Positions 25,501 to 31,088 of a stretch of 64,000 bases of DNA are shown here, piece after piece. Within the stretch, counting starts at the first letter, position 1. Each line of letters begins with the position of its first letter. Under the pieces are notes generated by a model. That model was not told the DNA's origin. It was given only the letters and a program-made list of their open reading frames with translations, and did no database searches. Source of the DNA: Siphonodentalium dalli (taxonomy: Eukaryota > Mollusca > Scaphopoda > Gadilida > Siphonodentaliidae); contig CP136069.1 in assembly GCA_032622095.1 (NCBI GenBank), forward strand, positions 202,724,690 through 202,788,689. Reading direction: 5' to 3'. The position numbers and the translations under genes were made by a program.

Positions 25501-28500
25501 ATTATTGAGACCAGTTCACTCAACAGTGGTGATTATAGAGACCAGTTCACTCAACAGTGGTGATTATAGAGACCAGTTCACTCAACAGTGGTGATTATAG
25601 ATATAGAATCGTCACCATGAGGATTTTTTTAACCATTTACCCAACAGAACGGCCCTGTGCCAATGCATTATCTTATATATGCGAGTCGACCATAGGTCGC
25701 CTCGCATATATAAGAGAATGTATTGGCTTAACACATATTAAAAATGATAAAATTGTCATAGAATGTAGAAAAATATTATAAAAATTGTTAAAAAATGTAA
25801 GAAAAAATTATAAAATTGTTAAAGAATGTAAGAAAAAATGGTAAAAAGGCCAATGCATTCTCTTATATATGCGAAGCGACCTATGGTCGACTCGCATATA
25901 TAAGAGAATGCATTGGCACAGGGCATAACTGTAACCACCACAATGTGGTCAATGAACCGGTTCCAATGATATCCATATTTGTATGGTGTTATTGAGACTG
26001 ACCGAAGATATTTTAGGCTGTTGAAGCTTTATTTGGGCGTTTTTGGCCGTTTTATTTGGTAAAGGGTTAAAGAATGGAAGTAAACCCAATATGCTTAGAA
26101 AATTACATAATCGATTTACCCGTCAGTCCGGGCAAATATGTGATAAAAATACGTGCATGTAATCATAGTTTGAAGGTGGAACAAGTTGATATGGTAAGCG
26201 ATAAGAAAAACAATATTTAGGTAGTATAAGAAAACCTGAACTGTGTGATGAATACCATTTTGTTATGGATTGCGCCAACTTGAATTATATACAGGTACAA
26301 TACATAACAGTTAACACTATGATAATCATTATGGTAATAAACATCGGTTTGCCCTACCAGCATCATATCAGTTCAGCAGGACCCACCAACATCATAGCAC
26401 TTTATCAGAACCCACCACCATCATAGCACATTAACAGTACCCACTAGCACCATAGAATAGAAAAGGCCGCTAGGTCAAGGTAACTTTATATCACTGGTTG
26501 CTTTTACAAGTTTTTTTTAGAAAATTTCATATGTGCAACCCATATATCAAACTTGAAAACAATCGGAAACTATAACTATATCCTCCCCGAAATGGTTTGG
26601 GGGGGGGGCAACTAGCAGATCATCTTAACCAAGTATGTAGCGCACCATTGTATGCGTCTTAGAGATAGGAAATGTACACCTGCAATTAGCTTGGTTTCTG
26701 CCTATTTATAATTTAGATATAACGGGAACGAGGAGCCCGAAGAGGTCCCGGTGACGGTAACTATATTAATAACTCACCTGTGTTGATATGATGTCCCGTA
26801 ACGGTAACTATTAATTACTCACCTGTGTTGATGTGATGTCCCAGTGACGGTAACTATTAAGACCTCACCTGTGTTTATATGAGGTCCCGGTGATGGTAAC
26901 TACTAATTACTCACCTGTGTTTATATGAGGTCCCGGTGACAGTAACTATTAATTACTCAAATGTGTTGATGTGAGGTCCCGGTTACGATAATTATTAAGA
27001 ACTCACCTGTGTTTATATGAGGTCCCGGTGACGGTAACTATTAATTACTCAAATGTGTTGATGTGAGGTCCCGGTGACGGTAACTACTAATTGCTCACCT
27101 GTGTTTATATGCGGTCCCGGTGACGGTAACTATTAATTACTCACCAGTGTTGATGTGAGGTCCCCGTGACGGTAACTATTAAGAACTCACCTGTGTTTAT
27201 ATGAGGTCCCGGTGATGGTAACTACTAATTACTCAAATGTGTTGATGTGAGGTCCCGGTTACGGTAATTATTAAGAACTCGCCTGTGTTTATATGCGGTC
27301 CCGGTGACGGTAACTATTAATTACTCAAATGTGTTGATGTGAGGTCCCGGTTACGGTAATTATTAAGAACTCACCTGTGTTTATATGAGGTCCCGGTGAC
27401 GGTAACTATTAATTACTCAAATGTGTTGATGTGAGGTCCCGGAGACGGTAACTATCAATTACTCACCTGTGTTGATGTGAGGTCCTGGTGACGGTAACTA
27501 TTAATTACTCACATGTGTTTGTATGAGGTCCCAGTGACGGTAACTATTAATCACTCACGTGTGTTGATATGAGGTCCCGGTGACGGTAACTATTAATAAC
27601 TCACCAGTGTTTAGACCAGGTCCCGGTGACGGTAACTATTAATAACACACCTGTGTTTACATGAGGTCCCGGTGATGGTAACTATTAAGAACTCACATGT
27701 GTTGATGTGAGGTCCCGATAACTATTAATAACTCACCTGTGTTTATATGATGTCCCGGTGGAGGTAACCATTAATAACTCATCTGTGTTGATGAGGTCCC
27801 GGTGACGGTAACTATTAATAACTCACCTGTGTGTATAGGAGTTCCCGGTGACGGTAACTATTAAATACTCACCTCTGTTTATATGAGGTCTCGGTTACGG
27901 TAACTATTAATTACTCACCTGTGTTGATATGAGGTCCCGGTGACGGTAACTATTAAGAACTCACCTGTGTTGATGTGAGGTCCCGGTGACGGTAACTATG
28001 TTAATAACTCACCTGTGTTAATATGAGGTCCCGGTTACGATAACTATTAATTACTCACCTGTGTTTATATGAGGTCCCGGTGACGGCAACTATTAATAAC
28101 TCACATGTGTTGATGTGAGGTCCCGGTGACGGTAAGTATTAATTACTCACCTGTGTTGATATGAGGTCCCGGTGATGGTAACTATATTAATAACTCGCCT
28201 GTGTTGATACGAGGTCCCGGTGACGGTAACTATTAATTACTCACCTGTGTTTATATGAGACCCCGGTGACGGTAACTATTAATTACTCACCTGTGTTGAT
28301 ATGAGGTCCCTGTGACGGTAACTATTAATTACTCACCTGTGTTTTTAAGAGACCCCGGTGGCGGTAACTATTAATTACTCACCTGTGTTGATAGGAGCTC
28401 CAGGTGGGCTCTCTTCTGTTTCTTCGCCATTGACGACGTAATATACGATTATTCCAGCTGTGATACATGTAGCTAACAAACAGAAAACAGTCAACACAAA

Positions 28501-28518
28501 AATAGGAACTTTCTTCAT
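3638..28518 (-). CDS. Gene 1: seven-exon F5/8C (fucolectin-like) + EGF-repeat single-pass membrane protein
   Basis: Seven exons on the minus strand join in one frame: 28518-28383, 24662-24450, 18473-18249, 17163-16513, 10645-9776, 5719-5623 and 3929-3638. Lengths 136, 213, 225, 651, 870, 97 and 292 sum to 2484 nt (827 codons plus TGA). Every junction is GT-AG; the first five introns are phase 1 and the last is phase 2. Predicted order: hydrophobic N-terminus (about residues 4-26), F5/8C domain (46-191), EGF-like arrays (192-698), transmembrane helix (about 703-725), and a cytoplasmic tail of about 100 residues. Family knowledge suggests a cell-surface lectin or scavenger-type receptor with carbohydrate-binding and MEGF-like modules; ligand and pathway are unknown. 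An in-frame TAG (9803-9801, codon 690) interrupts this model just before the transmembrane exon. A possible AATAAA lies at 3467-3462, about 170 nt past the stop. No gene name is assigned. Confidence 0.8.
3972..4120. repeat. Hairpin with about 68-bp arms in gene 1 intron 6
   Basis: The left arm ends CTATTTGAGCC and the right arm begins GGCTCAAATCG. Outer parts pair GGTATCTCACAC with GTGAGATCC. It lies about 45 bp from the acceptor of gene 1 exon 7 on the intron side, so it could fold in the pre-mRNA near that splice site. Confidence 0.65.
4824..5131. repeat. Minisatellite, about 26-bp unit
   Basis: About a dozen imperfect tandem copies of CAGATCCCATTTTAACCTGC plus GTACAAT. It lies in gene 1 intron 6. 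Confidence 0.85.
5623..5719 (-). CDS. Gene 1 exon 6: transmembrane segment
   Basis: The acceptor is TATTTGCAG before 5719 and the donor is GTTAGT after 5623. It enters in phase 1 and leaves in phase 2. The 32 codons read VNISGVTIAIVLCCTAGC, continue hydrophobic for about 23 residues in all, and end in the stop-transfer cluster HRRR. This is a textbook single-pass membrane exon. It joins in frame to exon 5 (after GDCERD) and to exon 7 (KKRKTRR), giving an outside-to-inside topology for the EGF region and tail. Confidence 0.75.
5840..6240. other. Intron 5 sequence with weak similarity to 7600-7870
   Basis: Blocks such as TTCCAGAAACGCATGTACC, AGAAGAAACCC and 'AATATGAGGTC' recur in the same order, diverged, at 7690-7870. 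No coding content is convincing. It is probably an old duplicated repeat. Confidence 0.35.
6255..6312. repeat. (TA)n microsatellite
   Basis: An uninterrupted run of TA dinucleotides of about 56 bp in gene 1 intron 5. Confidence 0.9.
6466..7289. mobile_element. MITE, TTACACTGG-type, copy A, carrying a nested hairpin insertion
   Basis: The left end is GGTTACACTGCTGTAAAT-like and the right end is its inverse, AGTGTAACC. Much of the interior (GACATCTAGTGGATG, ACTGGGCCCTGATT, CACACCTCTTCCCTAT, GCACTGAGGCCTATGGA) matches copy B at 15912-16359. Relative to copy B it holds an extra segment of about 365 bp (around 6540-6905) that contains a long hairpin. Confidence 0.75.
6545..6708. repeat. Near-perfect hairpin, about 80-bp arms
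   Basis: ATAGAACCACATGAGTGTCT on the left pairs with AGACACTCATGCGGTTCTAT on the right, and the arms continue with few mismatches to the centre near 6626. It lies inside the insertion that splits MITE copy A. A long open frame crossing this region on the minus strand is a by-product of the palindrome. Confidence 0.8.
7290..7960. other. Gene 1 intron 5, no distinct feature
   Basis: AT-rich unique-looking sequence. Its right part (7660-7870) is a diverged relative of 6030-6240. A 40-bp block at 7911-7952 is repeated just beyond the MITE at 8388-8430. Confidence 0.4.
7966..8384. mobile_element. MITE, GTGACCCGCC-type, copy 1 (right end lost)
   Basis: It starts ATATGTGACCCGCCATATC and contains two 67-bp palindromes with CCAATGCATTCTCTTATATA arms. 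It stops after GGCACAGGGTAAAA without the inverted GGCGGGTCACAT end. A repeat of the left flanking sequence follows directly. Confidence 0.75.
8640..9430. repeat. Degenerate tandem repeat, unit about 125-130 bp
   Basis: Recurring blocks 'ATCAATTTGGTGGAAATCG', 'TATCATGGAGA' and 'CCCCTCAGTGCA..CCTGA' alternate roughly every 125-130 bp for about six imperfect copies. No protein is implied. Confidence 0.6.
9776..10645 (-). CDS. Gene 1 exon 5: EGF-like array with three near-identical 72-residue repeats and an in-frame TAG
   Basis: The acceptor is TTGCAAG before 10645 and the donor is GTACGT (9775-9770). Both are phase 1 if the exon runs its full 870 nt. It encodes about residues 409-698. After two divergent units come three almost identical 216-bp repeats (roughly 10452 down to 9805), each with CSENCSRNCNVNI, CIHGCMSGFHGDMC and CLQGNAACVKGC. 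The last repeat degenerates and meets TAG at 9803-9801. The frame stays open for nine further codons to the donor, reading a plausible EGF ending (TGGDCERD). The stop may be a nonsense allele, an assembly error, or the end of a secreted form. A weak donor just upstream (G|GTTGCC, also phase 1) would bypass it. Confidence 0.72.
10960..11420. mobile_element. MITE, GTGACCCGCC-type, copy 2 (complete)
   Basis: A 461-bp element with inverted ends TATGTGACCCGCCATATC. Just inside lies GAAGTCGGGATT on both ends, then a pair of 67-bp palindromes in mutual inverse orientation. The middle is AT-rich and contains no transposase. This is the reference copy for the family in this window. Superfamily unknown. 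Confidence 0.85.
11421..11945. other. Gene 1 intron 4, no distinct feature
   Basis: No repeat, motif or coding pattern was recognised. Short open frames look random. Confidence 0.35.
11950..12338. mobile_element. piggyBac-like MITE, copy 1
   Basis: It begins CCCTTTACCCAACA and ends TTGGGTAAAGGG, flanked by TTAA on both sides (11946-11949 and 12339-12342). CCC..GGG ends and a TTAA target duplication are typical of the piggyBac superfamily. It is reversed relative to copies 2 and 3 and holds the two palindromes (12099-12166 and 12246-12312). Confidence 0.8.
12343..15911. other. Gene 1 intron 4, no gene recognised
   Basis: AT-rich sequence without a convincing exon. The segment at 13780-13870 shares blocks (GTTTACATA, 'GATATCTATTATTGGCATAAGAACAA') with 38205-38305 and, inverted, with 300-400, marking a dispersed repeat. 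A minus-strand frame at 12833-13114 is protein-like only in part and cannot be assigned. Otherwise nothing is seen. Confidence 0.4.
15912..16359. mobile_element. MITE, TTACACTGG-type, copy B
   Basis: A 448-bp element with inverted ends GGTTACACTGGTGTA and TACACCAGTGTAACC. The interior is shared with copy A (6466-7289). There is no coding capacity. Its right end lies about 150 bp from gene 1 exon 4. Confidence 0.8.
16513..17163 (-). CDS. Gene 1 exon 4: cysteine-rich EGF-like array
   Basis: The acceptor is GTTGCAG before 17163. The donor after 16513 is GTTGGT, the weakest of the gene. The 217 codons (about residues 192-408) start ACDDGWYGNLTHGCKHLC and consist of short cysteine-spaced units such as CSDTWFGPDC, CIDAWWGASC and CHPGTWGRTC. 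This spacing resembles the laminin-type or short EGF units of MEGF10/scavenger-receptor class F proteins. The repeats here are divergent from one another, unlike those of exon 5. Confidence 0.78.
17628..18084. mobile_element. piggyBac-like MITE, copy 2
   Basis: A 457-bp element starting CCCTTTACCCAACAGAACGG and ending TGTTGGGTAAAGGG, flanked by TTAA at 17624-17627 and 18085-18088. It contains two 67-bp palindromes (17655-17721 and about 17870-17936). The right-hand 140 bp (CAATGTGGTCAATGAACCGG onwards) is shared with copies 1 and 3. It lies in gene 1 intron 3. Confidence 0.85.
18249..18473 (-). CDS. Gene 1 exon 3: C-terminal half of F5/8C domain
   Basis: The acceptor is TTGTTAGCAG before 18473 and the donor is GTGAGA after 18249, both phase 1. 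The 75 codons carry RMSGFVVYVG, then GQYVMVTIRG and the terminal LSFSEFKVFGE. The pattern of a 'G.YV.v...g....L...E..v.G' ending is diagnostic of the F5/8C family. Exons 2 and 3 together give 146 residues, the usual size for this domain. The next codon runs directly into the first EGF-like cysteine of exon 4. Confidence 0.8.
19440..19545. repeat. GA-rich microsatellite
   Basis: GTGA repeats followed by an uninterrupted (GA)n run ending in a G tract, on the plus strand. It lies in gene 1 intron 2. Confidence 0.9.
19689..20330 (-). pseudogene. LINE (non-LTR retrotransposon) 3'-end remnant
   Basis: Two minus-strand frames in order. The first has TVLPSATRAWNSLS..STLEEFKRKL (around 20190-20090), the conserved C-terminal 'lP.....WN.L......l..Fk..L' motif after the reverse transcriptase of many animal LINEs. 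The second has SPLCQCGS...YHFFFQCPLY (around 19960-19900), the terminal zinc-knuckle-like CxC..H....C motif. A frameshift separates them. A 32-bp tandem repeat (19745-19850) interrupts the end, and T-rich tracts (20283-20320) precede it. No RT domain remains. It lies in gene 1 intron 2. Confidence 0.65.
20340..21707. other. Gene 1 intron 2, no gene recognised
   Basis: Contains an imperfect duplication: blocks around 20545-20645 (TTGACAGTG..CATACATGTAC..CACAAG..TCGATGTCAAC) recur at 20725-20828. No coding content was recognised. Confidence 0.4.
21708..21862. repeat. Minisatellite, 26-bp unit
   Basis: Six tandem copies of TGCCATTCAGGTGTTTTACT plus TTTAGA, with single-base variants. Confidence 0.9.
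21863..23170. other. Gene 1 intron 2, mostly unique sequence
   Basis: No gene was recognised. Degenerate leading copies of the 104-bp repeat begin near 22915 (ATGTGAAATATTTTCGACCA, ACAACGCGAATGCACGTG). Confidence 0.4.
23174..23560. repeat. Tandem repeat, about 104-bp unit
   Basis: Four high-identity copies marked by GCGAAGTCAGGTGACTAATT and CAACGCGAATGCACGTGTGA at about 23174, 23278, 23381 and 23484. Confidence 0.9.
23698..24205. repeat. Tandem repeat, 61-bp unit
   Basis: About eight copies of a unit with ACATATCTAGGCATAGCT and CTAAACTAATTTAAATC. One copy carries a small TATATA expansion near 24075. Confidence 0.9.
24345..24432. repeat. Short tandem repeat, about 17-bp unit
   Basis: Five copies of AGGTAAAAATAAATCAC and variants, ending about 18 bp from the donor of gene 1 exon 2. 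Confidence 0.8.
24450..24662 (-). CDS. Gene 1 exon 2: N-terminal half of F5/8C domain
   Basis: The acceptor is TATTGCAG before 24662 and the donor is GTAAGT after 24450; both boundaries are phase 1. The 71 codons begin VNVALNQRVAFLSES, the classic start of a fucolectin/F5-8 type C domain, and continue with a DNYWSVYIG segment. This matches the family's conserved Trp and following hydrophobic strand that precede the sugar-contact region. It needs exon 3 to complete the jelly-roll fold. Confidence 0.8.
24828..25035. repeat. Tandem repeat, about 54-bp unit
   Basis: Four imperfect copies marked by GTCTGAAGCGACGGTTTA and ACATTAGTGACGTAGGTTCC. It lies in gene 1 intron 1. Confidence 0.8.
25440..25602. 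repeat. Minisatellite, 30-bp unit
   Basis: Five near-identical copies of GAGACCAGTTCACTCAACAG plus TGGTGATTAT. Confidence 0.9.
25633..26066. mobile_element. piggyBac-like MITE, copy 3
   Basis: It starts CCATTTACCCAACAGAACGG and ends ATTTGGTAAAGGG, with TTAA at 25629-25632 and 26067-26070. It contains the two palindromes and the shared right-hand segment. It has the same orientation as copy 2. Confidence 0.85.
26071..26734. other. Gene 1 intron 1, no distinct feature
   Basis: A loose repeat of 'ACCCACCACCATCATAGCAC' lies at 26360-26450 and a nine-base G run near 26592. Nothing else was recognised. Confidence 0.35.
26735..28395. repeat. 46-bp minisatellite whose unit contains the gene 1 exon 1 splice donor
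   Basis: About 36 imperfect copies. On the minus strand each unit reads AACACAGGTGAGTAATTAAT, then AGTTACCGTCACC and GGGACCTCATATC. The array runs directly into gene 1 exon 1: the terminal copy supplies the last bases of the exon (AACACAG) and the functional donor GTGAGT at 28382. Most units keep CACAG|GTGAGT intact, so the intron starts with a series of equivalent 5' splice sites. Confidence 0.9.
28383..28518 (-). CDS. Gene 1 exon 1: start codon and hydrophobic N-terminus
   Basis: The ATG at 28518 opens 45 codons plus one base, beginning MKKVPIFVLTVFCLLATC. About 23 uncharged residues follow two lysines, then an acidic linker (NGEETEES) and a short proline-containing stretch. This is either a signal peptide or, given its length, a signal anchor. 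The exon ends AACACAG before the donor GTGAGT (28382-28377), phase 1. No TATA box is evident just upstream, so the 5' UTR and promoter are undefined. The last seven or eight exon bases and the donor are the last unit of the adjoining 46-bp minisatellite. Confidence 0.75.
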
Positions 28519-28905
28519 GACCACTGCGGTGTTCAAATGCTGTTCATGTAACCGAAGAACGTAATTCTAACAATCTAACTACATGGAAGTTTCATTCTGG
28601 GGAAAACCCTAAATTGTTTCTCGGAATTTGTAACATTTCACTGTAATAGGGTGATGCATCTTATCCAGTGCATATGTACACAATCAACGATACTGGTGGT
28701 AAACACGTAACAACAGATATATGATATTGATAGTGTAACGCTTGTCATGTGCATCCATTCGGTAAGTACTGGGCTGGATTTATAAAATTGATGATTTATT
28801 TTACTTCCGGTATTCTTCATTGTGGTTAGAAGAAACCAAATAAGTAGAATTACGCCCATTTCGTTTTTACAGGGTTTCTCGAATACGAGTTAAAAACATT
28901 CTGGC
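28519..28905. other. 5' flank of gene 1; includes left target sequence of the composite element
   Basis: No clear TATA box. From about 28833 (AAATAAGTAGAATTA, CGTTTTTACAG, GAATACGAGTT, CTGGCGCGCGATT) the sequence is a copy of 37575-37655. This marks the repeat into which the composite element inserted. The insertion lies about 400 bp upstream of the gene 1 ATG and could affect its promoter. Confidence 0.5.
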
Positions 28906-28911
28906 GCGCGA

Positions 28912-29765
28912 TTCACCCCTGTGTAGTACAGTGCGTGGTATCGCCAAACCCGAGGGTATCGCCAAAGCCGATAAAATGTGAAAGTCATTTCCACGTATAT
29001 GATATGGGGATATGTTGGTTTCTCATCGTAAAACAGACAACGAACAACGTATGCGTATGTCCACATGAAGCAGGAGTACTTATCCACCCGCTGTCTATCA
29101 GTTTTCTCAGATCAAACAATTTAATATTTTTTGGCGAGTTTTTTCAATAGTGTTTTTGCTTTTGCTCATTCAAATTTTCGAGAACATCCACCCACTAGTA
29201 TAGTTCCTGGACTTCCACGCTGCCAAAACAAATGCCGGCATATAGTTGAATCTGTCAATGAAGCATAGGATTGAACAGAATTAAAAAAATCAGTGTCGTT
29301 CTCCATATCCGCGCGATATGGAGTGACCACTGTCGGTACAGAAGATGTCGCAGACGAAGATGTCACCAAATGCCGAGCATCTGTGCAGTAAATATGCGTA
29401 GTACTTAAGGAGTTCTGATGAGTTTTCGAGTATTTTTATGGTGTATCTGAGACTGATCAATTGGACTGCGAATGTCATCTGAAATATGAATCCATAACAT
29501 ATTAGGAATATTGTGTACATTGTGTACATATCTATTATGAATGTATTTCAATTGAAATTAATTGAACATCCATCTCAGCATTCAGATTTGCGATCTCAAA
29601 AAGGTGAATGAATAATATCGTGATGCCTTGATCACACGCACGTGAATACTGTCGTTCCCATGCATGCAGCTAACCGGATATTCGTTCAGTATTAACATGC
29701 TTGGAGTTTGTATATAGACCACACATGCAGACCGAAACGCTACAACGTATCAACTATTTGTAATA
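28912..29765 (+). repeat. Left long inverted repeat of the composite element
   Basis: About 0.85 kb. It pairs along its length with 36845-36010 in inverse orientation with modest divergence and small indels. Examples are CACTAGTATAGTTCCTGGAC, CCGCGCGATATGGAGTGACC and AGTACTTAAGGAGTTCTGAT. Confidence 0.8.
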
Positions 29766-29772
29766 ATCATGT

Positions 29773-30535
29773 TTATTTTAGTATTGTTTTGTGGTATTTT
29801 ATGACCATTCTAATGGGCCTGTGATTTGAGAAGTCCAGCGCATCGTCGTTGATGATTTCGATTGCCTGCACTAAATATGCTTCTTCCTCGGGAATGAGGA
29901 TGTGGTCTATAATGGTACCGGGGCCACCATCGGCAGGGAAATATGTTGCAGAAGGCCCAATGAAAGCTTCCGTGTTATTGACAGACACCAACTACTTTTG
30001 TGATATGACTTTAGACAGACATCTATTTCTGGCAATTGATCTCTGCACAATGCCGCTGAAATCACCCATTACGACAACAAGCCCTATAGCTGAGTACATA
30101 TCGAATAGATCATGTATATGATTCATATATTCTCTATACAATGTAACTGGGTAATTACTGGACGGTAGGTACACCTGAATGATGTAGACATACTGCGATT
30201 CTGAGATGTGTACTTGGATACCGCAAATGCGATCGTCGTCGTATTGGATGATTGAAACGGCACTGTCCAGTCTCGCATGCCACAAAATGGCAACTCCCCC
30301 TTTTGGCCTACCCGCCTTTCTCATTTGCATTGGGAGTTTTTGTGAATAATCGCATACAATATGGTGACGATAGGTTTTGTGTAATGTGTCGAGAAAGTGA
30401 TAATTGTGCTCCCAGAGTGAATGCTCACTCACTCCAATTACATCAACATTTTCCTGTGCCAGAAGGCTCGAGAGGTAGGAGTTGCTACCGAAAATTCCAG
30501 TAGCATTCCATGTGCATATATTCAACAACATTATG
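29773..30535 (-). pseudogene. AP-endonuclease-type (EEP) domain of a LINE ORF2, interrupted by TAG
   Basis: From a Met codon near 30531 the minus strand reads LLNICTWNATGI, then VDVIGVSEHSL, KGGVAILW, VVVMGDFSG, and after the stop IDHILI and NHRPI. These are the ordered motifs of the exonuclease-endonuclease-phosphatase fold (N..E..GD.N..D..H) as used by LINE endonucleases. The catalytic GDFN is GDFS here, and SDHRP is SNHRP, so two active-site positions look altered. A single in-frame TAG (29994-29992) splits the domain. The frame upstream (to 30894) is low-complexity Thr-rich. There is no RT downstream: the frame ends at the inverted repeat. Confidence 0.7.
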
Positions 30536-30835
30536 CTAATGATCAGGCTGATCAAACAGTGATAAGGGCTGGCTACACAAGCGTGGGTACGTGAATTGTA
30601 TAACATTGTTGGGTGATTCAAATGCAATTGTTTAGTATGATTTATAACTATGGGGGTATGTTTTGTAGTTGCTGCTGCTGCCGTTGTTGTTGTTGTTGCT
30701 GTTGTTGTTCTTCTTCTTTTTGTTGTTGAAGCTGGTGTCGTCGTTGATTCTGTGTAGTGTGTGGGAATTATGATCATATCGACTTTGTCTTTCCGATGGA
30801 AACTTTCACTGAACGATTTGGGTGAAAGCGATCTT

Positions 30836-31079
30836 CTATATACAAAACACTTGAGACGGCCAAAAGAATTCATCGAGCACTGAGTCGATATCATCCTCGT
30901 GAATGTTTACACGTGCAGAGACCGATTTGCCATCTTCGTCGGACCGTATAATTTTAATAACTGAATGCTGAATAGCATAGTCTTCCAAGTACGACATTAT
31001 CACATCTGCGTCCACCTCACATGCCAGATTGCCGACAAACAATCGTTGTGTTTTGATTGGTGCGGCGTTCCGCTTTCGT
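30836..31079 (-). pseudogene. LINE ORF1-like frame, 3' part with RRM-like segment
   Basis: The minus-strand frame continues from the 35465 fragment across the foldback insertion. It carries LFVGNLACEVDADVIMSYLE and ends FFWPSQVFCI then stop. 'lfVGNL' plus spacing resembles the first strand and helix of an RRM-like nucleic-acid-binding fold, and 'FWP' endings are common in ORF1 proteins of CR1/L2-like LINEs. The truncated length argues for decay. Confidence 0.5.
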
Positions 31080-31088
31080 GTATAATGG

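Noticed and set aside
26735-28395. CRISPR-like regular repeats
   Set aside because: The repeats are head-to-tail without unique spacers, in a eukaryotic intron. The same holds for 55935-56745 and 54640-55105.
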